From Rhodosporidiobolus odoratus (lineage: Eukaryota > Basidiomycota > Microbotryomycetes > Sporidiobolales > Sporidiobolaceae), in the NCBI GenBank assembly GCA_034387635.1, contig JAOANU010000032.1:1-64000 (forward strand): a stretch of DNA of 64,000 bases, in the 5' to 3' direction. Shown piece after piece: positions 1 through 10,097 of this stretch (its first letter is position 1; each line of letters begins with the position of its first letter). The notes below the pieces were generated by a model. That model had not been told where the DNA came from. It was given only the letters and a program-made list of their open reading frames with translations, and did no database searches. The position numbers and the translations under genes were made by a program.

Positions 1-110
1 CATGGCACACTTGAGCAAGGAGTGTTCCCAGGTCTCCAGGGTGGTTCAGTGATTGCAAAGCCGGTCCAGGCATCTGTTCCGGGTCGTCAGTGTCATGAAA
101 GTGTCTGGCA
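1..110 (-). mobile_element. Relic of non-LTR retrotransposon C-terminal end (truncated by window edge)
   Basis: Read on the minus strand, this stretch gives a Cys, then Leu-Glu-Thr-Trp-Glu-His-Ser-Leu-Leu-Lys-Cys, interrupted by a stop. A Cys pair followed by ET-x-EH-x3-C is the usual zinc-knuckle-like ending of LINE polyproteins downstream of the reverse transcriptase. It is short and broken, so it is only a relic. Related pieces occur at 395-445, 1,015-1,170, 1,465-1,625 and 6,868-7,130. Confidence 0.4.
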
Positions 111-394
111 ATGGCCCGATACAGACCCTAAACTAGACATAAACAAACAAACAAATGAATCTGGGAAACGGAAGGTTGGTCAGGATATATAGGGAGGGCA
201 TGGAAGAAGAGGATGACAGCGACAGAGACGATGGCAAGTGGGACGGCGCGCAGGAGACATTGACACAGCTGACAAAAAAAATACCAGCCCAGCCCATTTC
301 CCCTTCATTCCCTCTCTCACTCTCAAGCCTCCGACAACAACACGAAACAAGCATCCAGACCGATTGGGCCAATTGATGGACGACCGGCACCACA

Positions 395-445
395 GTTGGG
401 GCTGGATTGTGAGATGTACGAAGAGGAGAGAAGGGAACTGGTAGT
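395..445 (+). mobile_element. Short LINE C-terminal relic, opposite orientation
   Basis: The plus strand reads Cys-Glu-Met-Tyr-Glu-Glu-Glu-Arg-Arg-Glu-Leu, nearly identical to the segment after the last Cys of the larger relic at 6,868-7,130 (CEMYEEERQEL). Only about 15 codons are recognisable. Confidence 0.35.
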
Positions 446-1014
446 AACGGAGTGGCTTATTCCCCGCTGTGTATTGTTCTCTCGCTTTCTGCGCCCTCCC
501 TCTCTCTACCACATGCACCGTCTATGGCTTGTTCTTACTTCTTTCCCTCCTCTCTCGCTGCTCATGGGCGGGAAAAGTGCTTTCTGCTTGGGCACTAGCC
601 TCAAGCGGTAGCGGTAATGCCGTAGCTGGCAATGACTCGCAAAATAAGACTGTCCTGACATTTATAGAGCAACAGTTGGCGCCCCTTATCCGCAGGCTGC
701 CGTTGCAGCAGACTAGGAGTAGGCTATGACTCAAAGCTCAGTCCGCCGTGATCCTGGCCTTTTCTCCATGACTGCTTGAGTGAGGTACCATGTTGCGGCG
801 AGAGAGTTCAGATTGATCTGTGCGCACGTCTGCGCCGCGCACGCGAGCAGCTAGTGCCTCTCTGCCGCTCAAGGCAGCATCAACAGGATGGCTGACCCCG
901 CTGTTATCTATTGCGTCACTGATAACCCTTCTATCTCCCAAGGATCTCATTGAACGCTCAATTGACATAGATCTGATTGAGCTTAGGAGAACTTGACCAC
1001 TTGTTCCCCCATCT

Positions 1015-1170
1015 CCCTGCTTTCCTCCAATGCGCCTTTGACTTCCACCTCAATTGCTTCTTTTCTTCCTCATACCGCTTGCATTGCAAAATTTGGTGAT
1101 CACAGGTCTCTAGCGCTACGCCGTGCCTGCAGAGGCGCTCCGTGATCGTGACGTTGAGGAAGCGGTCTGT
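1015..1170 (-). mobile_element. LINE C-terminal relic (C..ET.DH...C..YEEE motif)
   Basis: The minus strand reads a Cys-Arg-His stretch, then LETCDHQILQC and KRYEEEKKQL. The spacing matches the zinc-knuckle tail of fungal non-LTR retrotransposons and parallels the relic at 6,868-7,130. Flanking frames are closed, so this is an isolated fragment and not an active element. Confidence 0.45.
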
Positions 1171-1464
1171 TACGCCAAGGTTGTTGCATTCGAGGTGGAG
1201 GCGGCAGAGGACAACAAGGAGGAGGATGACGCGGGAGCAACCTCCCGCGCGGGCAGGTTGGTACCATCATCTCTGCACTGCTCAAGAGACACCTGACCAA
1301 TAATGCCTAGCTGAAGGGGTGGAGCAGGCACAAGGCAATGTACGCTTGCAAGAGTGCAGCAGCATGAATCACACATATCAGAAGGCAGCATAATGAGTGC
1401 TTGATTGATGTATTCTTGGTTTGAACAAGTCATCATCAAGTCTACAATCTACCAAGTGAACACC

Positions 1465-1625
1465 CTCCAGTGATCCCACAGGTTTGTGGGTTTCAACAAC
1501 ACGAGGAGAAAAAGGAGGGGAAACGGTTGGAAATTCATACGGAACACAGTGATGGGAAGACATGCGAAGGGATGACAAGAAAAGCTGATCCAAAAATCCT
1601 CCACACCTTCAGCTGCAGAACACAT
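1465..1625 (-). mobile_element. LINE 3'-end relic
   Basis: The minus strand begins with codons for LKVWRIFGSA and continues to a block resembling 6,868-6,985: AAGGTGTGGAGGATTT near the start and AACCGTTTCCC followed by TTCTC near the end. The homologous block at 6.9 kb ends in a reading that fits the FI-x-S/T-x-RF ending of LINE proteins. The two copies have diverged substantially. Confidence 0.4.
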
Positions 1626-2877
1626 AAGCTGTGCTGTCCAGGCATGGTAGGCCTTGTGTTTGCTCGCGGGCATGTGCATCTTCTGATTGCTGATAGCAAG
1701 CAGAGAAGACAATGCAACTGTGGGCCAGAGTATCGCAACAACACAACATGCGTAGCATTACCCAATCGACCTGTCTTCACCAAGGATTGTCTACCACCCT
1801 CTCAACGTAGGAAGGGCTCTCTGAGAGTGTCTCTCTGGTTGAGGTTGTGGCCTTGCTGTTTGTATGGAAAGTGTAGTGTGGATGTAAGCTGAAGTGCTCA
1901 GTTTGAGTGGTTCCAGACAGACCATCATGGAGGCCCATCTTTGACTCCTTTGTTCATAAGCTTGCAAACAAATTGAGGCAATAGGACCGTCTCGGAAGCG
2001 ATCAGAGGGCTTGACTACCATCCCTTTTTTCAGAGTTGTGCATGATTTTCCTTGAGCTCCACCTGCTTGTCCTCCCCTGACTGCTAGCCTCTCTCCTCAA
2101 GCGCCCCCCAGCCAAAGTCTCCAGCTCAGCTTACCCTATGTCTGGCGCAAGGCTCCACCCCACCAGCCTCTGCAAGTGCGGCAATTGAGACACTTGCGAG
2201 GATTCCTCCACCCATTGCGTTCTCCCTCTATACTCTTCTCAGTGCTCTACCCTGCTCTCCTACTTCCCCACCTGGCACATCAAGTAGAGTATGCTGTTAA
2301 TGAGGTAGCATTCTCTATCTGTGTACAAGATAGGAAGCCCTCTTCAGCATACTTTGCATAGTGCAAGCTTATACGGGTGTGGCATGCAGGTTGTGAAAGG
2401 ATGAAGAAAGGAGGTATTGCCGGTTGCTGGAACAGCATCAAAGAGCGTGATGGAAGTCTAGTCAGCATTGGAAGCAAGGCGCGGGCAGCGCTGAAGCAGT
2501 GCACTGAGCCAACGGGTGATCAAGCAAGCACAAGTTTGCGCTGCGAGTTGAAGACAAGCAGGGATCATGCTGCAAAGGTTTCTGCAGACTGCTCAGCAGT
2601 CAGTAACAAGCGATACAGACAAGGGGGTACACAGGTGAGGTGGTGATAAGCACAGCAACTATTCTCCGGGCAGCTTTGCTGTCCTGGCAAGACTGGGAGT
2701 GGGAGTGGGCTGCAGGTCTGGAGGGCGCATCTCTTCGCATTCTCTGCATCACGCAAGGCTTTGCCCAGCCGATCTTTGCCCATGCGGCACTCAAAAGTGC
2801 ACAAGCCCTGCTCTCTTTCCTGCGCCCCCTGTGCTCAGCCATGATTGGCAACGAGCGGCTTTCCTCTTCTCTAACCT

Positions 2878-4697
2878 TTGCAGCGAGCTCACGGACAGCC
2901 TTTCGCTGATAGGCGCTGCGGTGAGCTGCTTTGACATTGAGCCTCAGCCTTGGCAGATTCCATATCCCAACAAGCTATATTGCAATCTCAACTGCAAACA
3001 ATGACCACTGTGTGGCAATTTCCTGTCTACATGGCCAGCAGCCAGGCTTTGATGCCTGGTAAAGGACAATGTGCTGCTTATTGTGCTAAGCAGGACAAGT
3101 GGAAGCCATAAGCAATTGTGGGAAACCTTACTTTGGCTTTGTCACAAGGGGTTTGCAAGACTGCAAGGACACAGAAGGGACAGTTGGGTGTCAGGGAATA
3201 AACCCCTGGTGTTAGCATATGACAAGAATGGTGCTAATGGCAAGACAAAGGCATGCAGGCGGTCAGGTGACAGGGCAGGTGAGCTGTTCTTGCAGACCCT
3301 AGCTTGGTATTGCGATTGTGCATATAGTCTCAGTGCCTCCACAAACACATAAGTGTGGTTATCCGCCAGTTGTTTTGGCTGCCGCAACCAGTGGATGTAC
3401 CGCCCAGAACATCCACCCCTGCAGGTCTTTTTCTATGTCAGATGTGGACCAATTGCTTCTGAGCTGAGAAGGAGGTCTAGGCCTTGCAGATTGACATGAC
3501 AATATGACACCTGTCGGTACCATGTAGGTGTGTATGGTGTGTCTGTCTGGAGTCAATGTGAGTAGACAAGGAGCAAGACAAAAAGATTGACAAGGTTCTC
3601 AAGGTGGTGCCACTGCTGGTATAGAAGGGGCATTGGGCAATTCAGCTTGCAACTTGGAACCCACAGAGTGCAGTGCACCCTATTGCTGCACTGCGGTTGG
3701 GCACTCCAACAGCCTGTGCAACACTCTACAGGAAGGGACAGACAAGCCATTCCTGAGTGTTCAGCACTGATTGATGTGCTGGAGGTTCTGTAGCAGTGGC
3801 ATTGTGCAGGGGCAGAGTGAAACAAACTCTGCCATGCAAAGTAAGTGCTGGCAGGACACAGATATGGACATAGCCCAGACAGTGCTGAGGGTTAGTCAGC
3901 ATGCGCAGTATATAAGAGCCAAGGCCCCGGCACAGTGCCAGAGGAGATGCCTTGTTGGGAGCTGGGACATGTGAACTTGCCAGGCACTGAGCCCTGGCGT
4001 GACAGTCGTAGTCACAACAGCAAGGGGCTGTCCTGGTGCTGACCGCAGTACCAGGTTGCTCACCTCAACCTGTCCCTCCACTCCGATCTTGAGATGGCCC
4101 CCTGAGTACTGGTCTGCCTTTGATACTGGTGTGCACCTGGATGGTGCTTGTATCAGTGGCACTTGCTGCTGGGACACACATACTACAAGTGGGCCTGGTG
4201 GTTATCATACACATGATGCTGAAATTGCTGAGAGGTACCTGGCAGCCCTTGATTAGCAATGCTTCCTTGAATATGCCAAGATTGACCCAAACAGACACAT
4301 ATGAGAGACATCATTTTGATAGCTTGTGTGGGTGATGTCTTTTGTCACGGCGCAAACAAAGCAGGCGGGATCATATTGTTTGTATCTGGATCAGTCAACA
4401 ATAATCTTTGGTAGTATAGAGGCTAGTATTCTGCCTTGTCACGGCAGCGACCCGGGTTCGATTCCCGGCCAGAGAGAGTCTCTTTTGGGGCCCGAGCGCC
4501 CTGTGGCTTTTTCTGTCCAGGTGCGTAAGCTCGGTACCCCAGTCATCCGTCTGCTGGAGTCATCTGCATCGTGGTGCCTTCAGCAAGAGAGACAGCCCGC
4601 AACCATGTCACTGTATCACCAATGTGATGCATGCACAGGCAAGATCACAGATTACCACCCTGCCATTTCAAAGGCAACTGTAGTACACATGCCATAT
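2878..4697 (+). repeat. Left arm of a 1.82-kb inverted repeat
   Basis: This segment is the reverse complement of 10,098-11,917. Paired positions sum to 14,795 at both ends and at the tRNA, so no net indel separates the arms. I found four mismatches (2,920, 3,217, 3,220, 3,222), giving about 99.8% identity; not every base was compared. The only gene recognised in it is tRNA-Asp. Outer edge: TTGCAGCGAGCTC. Inner edge: GCCATAT. The short open frames are mirrored in the other arm merely because the DNA is nearly identical. Confidence 0.95.
4405..4476 (+). tRNA. tRNA-Asp (anticodon GTC), left-arm copy
   Basis: The acceptor stem TCTTTGG pairs with CCAGAGA, with G as discriminator base. The anticodon stem-loop CTGCC-TTGTCAC-GGCAG carries GTC, and the T arm has CCGGG-TTCGATT-CCCGG. 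There is no intron. A TTTT at 4,483-4,486 can serve as the RNA polymerase III terminator. An identical gene lies inverted at 10,319-10,390. Confidence 0.95.
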
Positions 4698-6705
4698 TTG
4701 ATTGCACGGCTAACCTCCGCTGCAAAAAGAAGCCAGCTGACTTATGGTACTCATGACTGTATGAGACTTGTGGTCACACTCTGGAAGTCTGGCACATCCG
4801 CATTCGAGAATAAATGGAGGGAGAAGGCAAGGTAAGGGCTAGTACATACCGAATCTCCAGGTCAAATTTGCTATGTCTACCCTCTCTCAACTCAAATCTC
4901 TCTCATAATCCATGCCAGTTAGTATAGGGCAACAGTAAGATGTTATGGGTGTCAAGGCTCATAATGGCCAATGGTGTGTGCAAGCTTGGGAACAGGAAGA
5001 AAGGCAAGCTGAGAAGGTCAGTGTAAGGCTAGGACGTCTTACCTTTACAGACACAATATAGAAGGGTATGAAAGGGGTGGAGAGAACAAAGTCAGAGAGA
5101 TTGGGGACTGAGGGAAGGTTGGATGAACCTTGAGGGACTGCAGCAGGCATCCCTTGGTTCTCTCCTCACACATTAGCTGGCAGATCATACCAGCAATACA
5201 CTCTGGGTCCTCCTCAGCTGTGGCCTAGTGTTGGTGGAAACTTACATCTTCCGGTCAGAACATTCCACAGCTTTCCCAACTTGTAATGTATCAACATATA
5301 CATGCGAGATTGCAGACACCCTGATGCTTACCCTACACAAGAAGGGCTATGCAACTTCCATAGTACTGTGACCCTAAAGAGAACAATGACCAACTGCACA
5401 GTATCCATACACTACGATACAAGTGTCTTGCTGATCCAGGTCGTCACATGTGGGGATGCATTCATCTGCTGCTCTGTATGCAGGTGTCAGTCAGGCAGGA
5501 CCATCTGGACCTACCCAGGAGGCTGTTCCAGCACAACAGCTTATGTCAAGGGTCCCACATATGGTACAGTAATGAATACTAAGGATGCACCCACCCCTTT
5601 GTGCGAACAACTATGTGATGTGCTGTAAGTAAACCCAACCGCTGTGTGTGTTCAACTCCCGGTGAGCGATGACAGCAGCATCAAGTGTGAAAGTGGGCAC
5701 GGTGCCATCAGAAGCAAGAGAGCCAGTGCTGAATTTAGGTGGTCAGCAAGGGACACAAGGGTAACACAATAAAGCATTCTGGTTGAAGCTAAAAAAGGAA
5801 GAGATGCAAAGCCAAACTAACTGTATAAGCTCGCCATGATTGTGAAGCATGCCCCAGCTCAGCTGCACCTCTCCATGTCAATGAAGTTGTGTGTGGGCTT
5901 ATCCGTGAAAGGGAAGGAAGCCACAAGATAGAACTGGGAAAGAGGACAAAGATGCAATAACAGAGGACAACAAATTGTCAAATAAGTGAGAACGTGGGTG
6001 ATTGGTGTTAAGGCTAGCAAGACAAAGCTGACTTGGACACAACATGTTCAGTATGGCCCAGCACCAAGTGCAATTACAATGGCAAACCAGGGAAGACAAA
6101 TCAGTCTGACAGAAAAGGGACGGCTGGCTTGCTTCGATCGCTGTATGCTCATCTCTGTCTCATCAGCTTAAGTACATGGCATTTGAGATCATCTCCTGTA
6201 GCGTCAAACAGCTAGAAAGGAGAGCTGAGAGAAAAGGCCAGGTCAAAAAGTCAATCTCAGGGTGGGGAGATGCGGAGGCAAAATGTCCAGCTTGCTCTTT
6301 CCTGGCCTCATCCTGAGGAGCAGAGACTTGAGACATTGAGAGAGGCTCAAGACCCTGCTGCGCACACAGCAGGAGAGGCCGTAGCTCCATTTGGCAGAGA
6401 AGAAAAGCCTAAGTTGTGAGCAGACTAAGGAGGAAACCAGTGACGAGAGAGCGAGGAGATCTGCTCCTGGGCCTGCACGCACCCAGGCATGGAGGGAGGC
6501 ATGGTAAGTTCAATTTTTTGCATTGCAGCAGAGCCAACAGCTGTTATGAGGGGGGTTTCTGGGAGAGCTGTTGAACTAGCTGCTGGGGGTGTAGCATGCT
6601 TGAAAAGAGCGACATGGTCACCATTCTTGGTGATTGGGCAGTGCTTTGCAAAAGTCAGGGGCTCAGTGTGCCCTCTCCCATGCCGGCTTCCATTATCCCT
6701 GGCAG

Positions 6706-6738
<33 letters not shown>
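6706..6738 (+). repeat. 33-nt poly-C homopolymer
   Basis: An uninterrupted run of 33 C residues. Homopolymers this long are error-prone in sequencing, so the exact length is uncertain. Confidence 0.9.
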
Positions 6739-6867
6739 TTGTAGATTATCAATTGATTGATTGATTGCATGGTTCCAAGATTAAACAAGTTGTAATCAGA
6801 CCTACATGGCTCTGTGCCCACTGGGCACCAACTAACAAGGCTTCACTGGTTTGGGATATCAACGGCA

Positions 6868-7130
6868 CAAGAGAAGAGGGAAGGGAAACGGTTAGAAGAG
6901 TGGATAAAGTGAAGAAGGGGGAAGGTGTGAGAGGGGGAGAAAAGTAATGCCAGTCCGGAAATCCTCCACACCTTTAGCTCCGTCTTCAGCTCCTGTCTCT
7001 CCTCCTCATACATCTCACACTGCATAAGACAGTGTTTACAACTTTCCAGCGCTCTGCAGTGCATGCAGAGCTGTTCCGGGTCGTTGGCGGCAAGAAACGA
7101 TTTGGTAGCGCCAAGATCGTTGAAGTCGAG
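6868..7130 (-). mobile_element. Largest LINE C-terminal relic
   Basis: The minus strand reads FLAANDPEQLCMHC, then LESCKHCLMQC, MYEEERQEL, LKVWRISGLALLF and finally LLHFIHSSNRF. The order C-x2-C, then E-x2-KH-x3-C, a charged helix and FI-x3-RF is the typical end of fungal non-LTR retrotransposon polyproteins. No reverse-transcriptase domain is found upstream on that strand, so the element is 5'-truncated, as LINE copies often are. Confidence 0.55.
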
Positions 7131-8859
7131 TCAGAGCCGGGAGAGGAGGACTGTGTGGCGGCGCAGGAGGTGGCGGAATGGATGAGAGAAAGTTTTACCA
7201 GGCAGGCAAGGGTCCACAAGGCAAAGAGCTGCACCGACTGCTGTGTTGGTCCCCCATCGGGTAGCACAATTGGTCTGGATGGATGCTTCATGTTGTGTTG
7301 TTGATGGACAGGATATTGGTGTGTGCCTGGTAGACATTGACATGGTATGAATGCACTTAGTCATATGTAGCTGCAGGTGTGCTGAACAGGTAGAAGGCTG
7401 ACATTAGGTGGTTCGGTTCAGCATGCTGAATAGTCCTGTTCCTTGCCCATTCCCCCTTCTTCCTGACAGGATGTACGGCTCCAATCTCCAAATGACAAGT
7501 AAGACGCCAATGGGCAGTGGCACAAGCTCTGATACTCACCTGACTGCAGCTGAAAGGCCAATTCTACTTTGACAAGTTGCGTCTGTTCCCTTCAAGCGGC
7601 ATTGTTTGAGCTCTGTCTTGATATTGTAGACAGCAAGATAATTTGAGCAAAGCTATGGTAGGTGATTGTTAGTGCAGCAATACCCACGCGGGGAGGGTTG
7701 CGAGGGGGAAGCTCTTGTCATACATATCCATACCTGGTCTTTTCCCACCACCAGCGCCTGATTGTCATTGATGTGGACAAAATGCACTTGTGCTGAGCGC
7801 ACAGGTGAGAACAGTATGTGCACTGCATCTATTCTGCAACATGGCACTTGCTATGCAACAGACCTGTTTGTACACTCCAGGCACCCTTCCCAGCGTATGC
7901 ATGGGTCAAGAAGGTCAGCGGACCAAGCAAATGCCAAAGAAGCCGGCCTGGTAAGCTCCAGGACAGCGGTGCCTGCTCCTTCAAGTGTGAGGTTGCATAT
8001 TACATCCGCTGCACCATTCTAGCTTATTTTTGTCCACGTCTTGCTCACATCCTTGCTGCCTGCAGACAGACTCTCAACTTGTTATATAGTGGCTAGCATG
8101 AGGTCACCTGGTTTCCATGGTGCACTTTCCTTGCAGCATCATGCAACATTCCGCCACTTTCCTTGTGCACCAAGCCCAGACCATGTGGAAGTGTGTAGAG
8201 AATTACCCTGACAGAGTTTAGGGATCCTTGTGGACGGCATGCAGATTCCCAATTATGCTCAAGCGAAGGGTAGTGCCTGATTCAGTCCCCAAAGAAGTCA
8301 AGTAGGTTTCATCTGATTGGTCTCTCGCCATTACAGGCCGTTCTTAGCGGTCTGATCCTCTTGGCTTGCAATGTCAACGTTCTTTGACAAACTTGGTTGT
8401 GTATAGGCAAGGCTGGAACAATGTACAGAGCACAGATGGAGCAGAATCAGATGACCTTCTCAGTATGGCTATCCACTTACAGCTCCCTTTGCACGCTGAA
8501 AGCTGCCTGGGCAAACTCTCAAGCTTGCACAGCAGCTTACCAAATCTCAAACAGGACTGACCATGCCGCATCTCCACTGAGCATGCCTGAAAATAGCTGG
8601 TTCAGCCTTTCTTTGAACATCCTAAGACATTGGGAAGTTTTGCGGTATATTTGGGGCTTGGGGCACGACCACTTGTGCTGTTTCCTGTTGCACAGATGAT
8701 TATCCAACACTCATAACTCTCTGCGTTGCCAGCTGCTCGGGAGTCGGGCATGCATAATGCTGCGCAGAACTCCTTCAGAGCCGGTGTCCCTCGTGTCAAA
8801 GGTGTTCTGCATACTTACTTGGATGCCTCCAACATGTCCCATTGGATCTTCACACCTCC

Positions 8860-8982
8860 TTCCCCGGCAGGAACTCGGGTGGCAGTGCCGCTCCGGCCCA
8901 CTTGTCCCGCAAGCACAGGATTCCCCGGCAGGAACTCGGGTGGCAGTGCCGCTCCGGCCCACTTGTCCCGCAAGCACAGGAT
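8860..8982 (+). repeat. Two tandem copies of a 61-bp unit
   Basis: Copies at 8,860-8,920 and 8,921-8,982 both start TTCCCCGGCAGGAACTCGGG and end with AAGCACAGGATTC. They appear identical, with a period of 61 bp. The unit is GC-rich against an AT-richer background. Confidence 0.9.
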
Positions 8983-10097
8983 TCTTCTGGTACAACCTAG
9001 TCTTCTCTTCCCTTGTCCTAGTTTGTCTCTGATTGGCTGTGTCTTGCGCCGTAGCTCTCTCTGTTCTGTACTTTGTCAAGTCTTGTCATATTCTGTTCTA
9101 CCCTGGCATACCCCATTGCCCTCAGAGAGAGTGCCTCGAAGCTTGACAAGCGCCCTCGCCTCGCTCTGCGGTTTGCCCTCATGCATTGAGTGTCTTGCGC
9201 CGCCCTGTGTCTGCCTTGCTATGGCCTGCTCACGCAACACTGCTGCAACTGACTCGTCAAGTCTGCCTGTTAGACAGCATTGGTGTTGACCTTGAGGCTC
9301 ATAAGCACCACCGCTTCTGTCCTTTGTGGCTGCTCTATGTGCCGCAGAAATACTGGCTTGGTTCAAGGACAAGGAGACAATCCAGGAGAACAAGGCACAT
9401 ATCTTTCAATAATCAAAGCCTCATTAGTGAGATGTAAGGGCCTGACTAGCCTGACTAGCCTGAGAAGACCAAGGGATTGCTGCTCGTCTGTAGCTGATCA
9501 TATACCCAGGTGATATCAGCTGTACTGATAGTGATTACAAAGAGTGTAGTGCTCACATGATAGATCACAAAGGCAGACCAGGAAGGTGAAAGGTGTGGCA
9601 TGAGCCTGGTTTGACCTCCATCAAGGCGATGCAGTATACTGGTGTCTTGTCACTCACATCCTGCACAGCCTCCAGGATTGCCTGTGCCTGAGGCAGTGAC
9701 CTCTCTGCCCTTGCTGATAGCAGAGCCAATTGCAATACCTGCTACAGCTTACCGGGCCCGTGGCACAAGGACAGAGTGCTGAACAGGCCTTGCCAGGTCT
9801 GCTCAGTTCGGGATGTCTTGATCAGCTCCTGTCCTGTGTCCTTCAGAAAGGACAACAAGGCAAAGCCAGTAGATATGGTGGGACAAGCAGACAACGTAGC
9901 TTCAGGGGAGTATGCATCACATGGTACAGCAAGCTCCAGACTGAAACATAGGTTAACCCAGGTTTAACCTGCTGTCCGGCCCTGTGTCATTTACCGTACG
10001 TTGGATTGCAGCAGATGTTCTGCCATCTTGCCAAGGGGCTTGCACGTGCAGTGTGCAGCCACTGCTGCTTGTGCATATGCATGCTGCCCATTGCCGC

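Larger units (their letters stand above)
111..2877. other. Gene-free left flank of the inverted repeat
   Basis: Apart from the retroelement relics listed separately, I see no coding region. Open frames are short, use AT-richer codons than the genes to the right, and recognise no family. No tRNA, LTR pair or terminal inverted repeat was found here. Confidence 0.5.
4698..10097. other. Gene-free core between the inverted-repeat arms
   Basis: The 5.4 kb between the arms hold only short, unrecognisable open frames; none looks like a transposase, reverse transcriptase or host gene. Supported contents are a LINE relic (6,868-7,130), a 33-nt poly-C tract (6,706-6,738) and a 61-bp tandem duplication (8,860-8,982). 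Base composition is AT-richer than in the gene-dense part of the window. Confidence 0.6.

Noticed and set aside
4326..4835. 169-codon plus-strand frame and its mirror at 9,987-10,469
   Set aside because: They run straight through the tRNA-Asp genes and are duplicated only because the DNA is an inverted repeat.
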